This document shows, piece after piece, positions 62,828-64,000 of a stretch of DNA of 64,000 bases. The notes under the pieces are model-generated. The model was not told the DNA's origin, did no database searches, and saw only the letters and a list, made by a program, of their open reading frames with translations. Source of the DNA: Wuchereria bancrofti. Taxonomy: Eukaryota > Nematoda > Chromadorea > Rhabditida > Onchocercidae. A program made the translations under genes and the position numbers. How positions within the stretch are numbered: position 1 is the first letter of the stretch; the number at the start of each line of letters is the position of its first letter. The stretch covers positions 11,823,475 through 11,887,474 of the forward strand of contig SSBO01000001.1 of assembly GCA_005281725.1 (NCBI GenBank). The letters are read 5' to 3'.

Positions 62828-62950
62828 ATGGGCACTACTACTTCAGTGTATCGGAAATTGCGGTTCAATCGGAAAAGATCGGTTGCTGGTGGTATCTTCG
62901 ACGAAGAAAAGGCCTTGAGGAAGAGAGAAAGGACAGTTGAGCCGGGTCAG
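62828..62950 (+). CDS. Candidate first coding exon of a downstream plus-strand gene (partial)
   Basis: Forty-one codons from ATG to a consensus-like donor (CAG before gtaacg), phase 0, in a G+C-rich island. Begins MGTTTS, which fits the N-myristoylation pattern (Gly2, Ser6), followed by a basic stretch (RKLRFNRKRS) that could add membrane affinity, and FDEEKALRKRERTVEPGQ. No second exon is seen before the window ends. I do not recognise the family. The opposite strand is also open here but has no comparable start or splice signals. Confidence 0.6.
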
Positions 62951-62976
62951 GTAACGTTGATCACACTCTCTAAAAT

Positions 62977-63000
62977 GAGTAGTAGTAGTAGTAGTAGTAC
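62977..63000. repeat. AGT microsatellite
   Basis: (AGT)n shortly after the donor at 62951. Confidence 0.9.
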
Positions 63001-63189
63001 TGAATGAGTGAGTGCTGGTAGTGCAATATAATTCGAACATTTTGCGCAATATTCTCTCTTTTCTATCCCTTCCCTTCCCCTCTCTCTTTCTATCTCTCTC
63101 CCTTTCTCTAATCATATATAACTTTGTTCTCTCCTCTACTTTTTTTTTTTTTTAACTTTATAGAGCAGTCAGTAAATGACAGTAATTCT

Positions 63190-63281
63190 TGATGATGATA
63201 ATGATGATAATGGTGATGATTATGTTAGTAGTAGTAATAGTGATGATGATGATTAATGATAATGATGATAATGATGATGAT
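63190..63281. repeat. GAT-type trinucleotide repeat
   Basis: Imperfect (GAT)n with AGT interruptions. Confidence 0.88.
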
Positions 63282-64000
63282 TAATGCAAGATGAAATGTA
63301 AGGGTGAAGAAAATTTTTTTTGTTCGCGCTGTTATCGTTAAAATTGTTGAAAAATTTTTTTCGGAAAAAAAAAAACTGAAATGAAGGAAGAAGAAAAAGG
63401 AAACGAATTGGGTAAGAAAGTACAACGAATTTTTATTCATCAAATCAAAACAAACATTTTCTTTTCTTTTTAATAACGCTATCAGTATGAATTATAATGA
63501 ATGAATTAATTTTTTTCATTAAATTTGAAATTTTGTTTGAATTTCATAAATGAAATAGCTTTTTCACTTTTATATTTTTTGTTAAGTATTATTTTCTTTT
63601 TCTATTTGTTCACTTTATTAAGTCAAATATTTTTAAAATGGATGTAATTGAATAATCCATGAAAATAAGCTCTTGAAATGCATTGATTCTCAAACTACAA
63701 TGAAACAAACAAATTCAATTATAAATCAAACATTTTAAATAGAATTAAAACTATTTTGCTCTTAATTTGAGTGGATAAAACTGTAGGAATAGTCTAAATT
63801 CTAGATATGAATGAATTCTAAGTCTAGTAGCTTACTTTTCAAATTTATTTTTTCAAAAATATTATTCACAAATTCACAATTTATTACGAGAAAAACAAGG
63901 AAAAATTAAATTAAACCAATAATACTAGCAATTTTAATGGATTAAGATGATAATACATAATTCTTTATCAAAATGATCGGCAAATTTCTCTTTCTATTTT
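63282..64000. other. AT-rich sequence to window end
   Basis: No exon seen; probably the first intron of the plus-strand gene starting at 62828. Confidence 0.5.

Noticed and set aside
62843..63115. Minus-strand frame opposite the 62.8-kb exon
   Set aside because: Starts in a CT-repeat reverse (Arg/Glu run) and lacks splice sites that fit any neighbour.
1..64000. tRNA, rRNA, SL RNA genes or intact transposons
   Set aside because: No cloverleaf, conserved rRNA block, spliced-leader sequence, transposase frame or terminal inverted repeats were recognised by eye; a computational scan was not possible.

Overview
The window is intron-rich, very AT-rich eukaryotic DNA (introns mostly A/T, exons clearly richer in G+C). 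Nematode-style splice acceptors (TTTTCAG or TTTTTAG directly before exons), a possible spliced-leader acceptor touching an ATG, and a MIG-10-type protein point to a nematode. The base composition and long AT-rich introns suggest a clade III / filarial-type worm, but that is inference. No tRNA, rRNA, CRISPR array or intact transposon was seen.

Region by region. 1-6607: mostly AT-rich upstream DNA with short repeats and one good candidate alternative first exon (4108-4129). 6608-19231, plus strand: a 12-exon gene for the MIG-10 / lamellipodin / RIAM (MRL) adaptor. The predicted 895-residue protein has an N-terminal short coiled coil, a Ras-association (RA) domain, a PH domain and proline-rich Ena/VASP-type ligands. 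19232-21661: 3' intergenic space between convergent genes. 21662-55023, minus strand: about 37 small exons that join in frame and encode a long, largely disordered, Arg/Gln/Ser/Pro-rich protein with recurring Trp-Pro motifs. I do not recognise its family. It reads either as one very long gene with alternative ends or as two tandem genes that meet at a 40-nt exon (33341-33380) carrying both a stop for the upstream frame and an ATG for the downstream frame. An internal ATG exon at 41644-41910 suggests a second promoter. 55024-62827: intron or intergenic DNA with a 32-bp tandem repeat. 62828-62950, plus strand: a candidate first coding exon of another gene, with an N-myristoylation-type start; the rest lies outside the window.

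MRL proteins link Ras-family GTPases and phosphoinositides to Ena/VASP and actin (family knowledge). The minus-strand protein shows no catalytic domain and could be a scaffold, but nothing in the sequence ties it to mig-10 apart from position. One assembly problem is clear: two identical 214-bp copies flank a single N at 29267, inside an intron. Exon borders were read by eye from frame, phase and splice consensus; they are not supported by transcripts.
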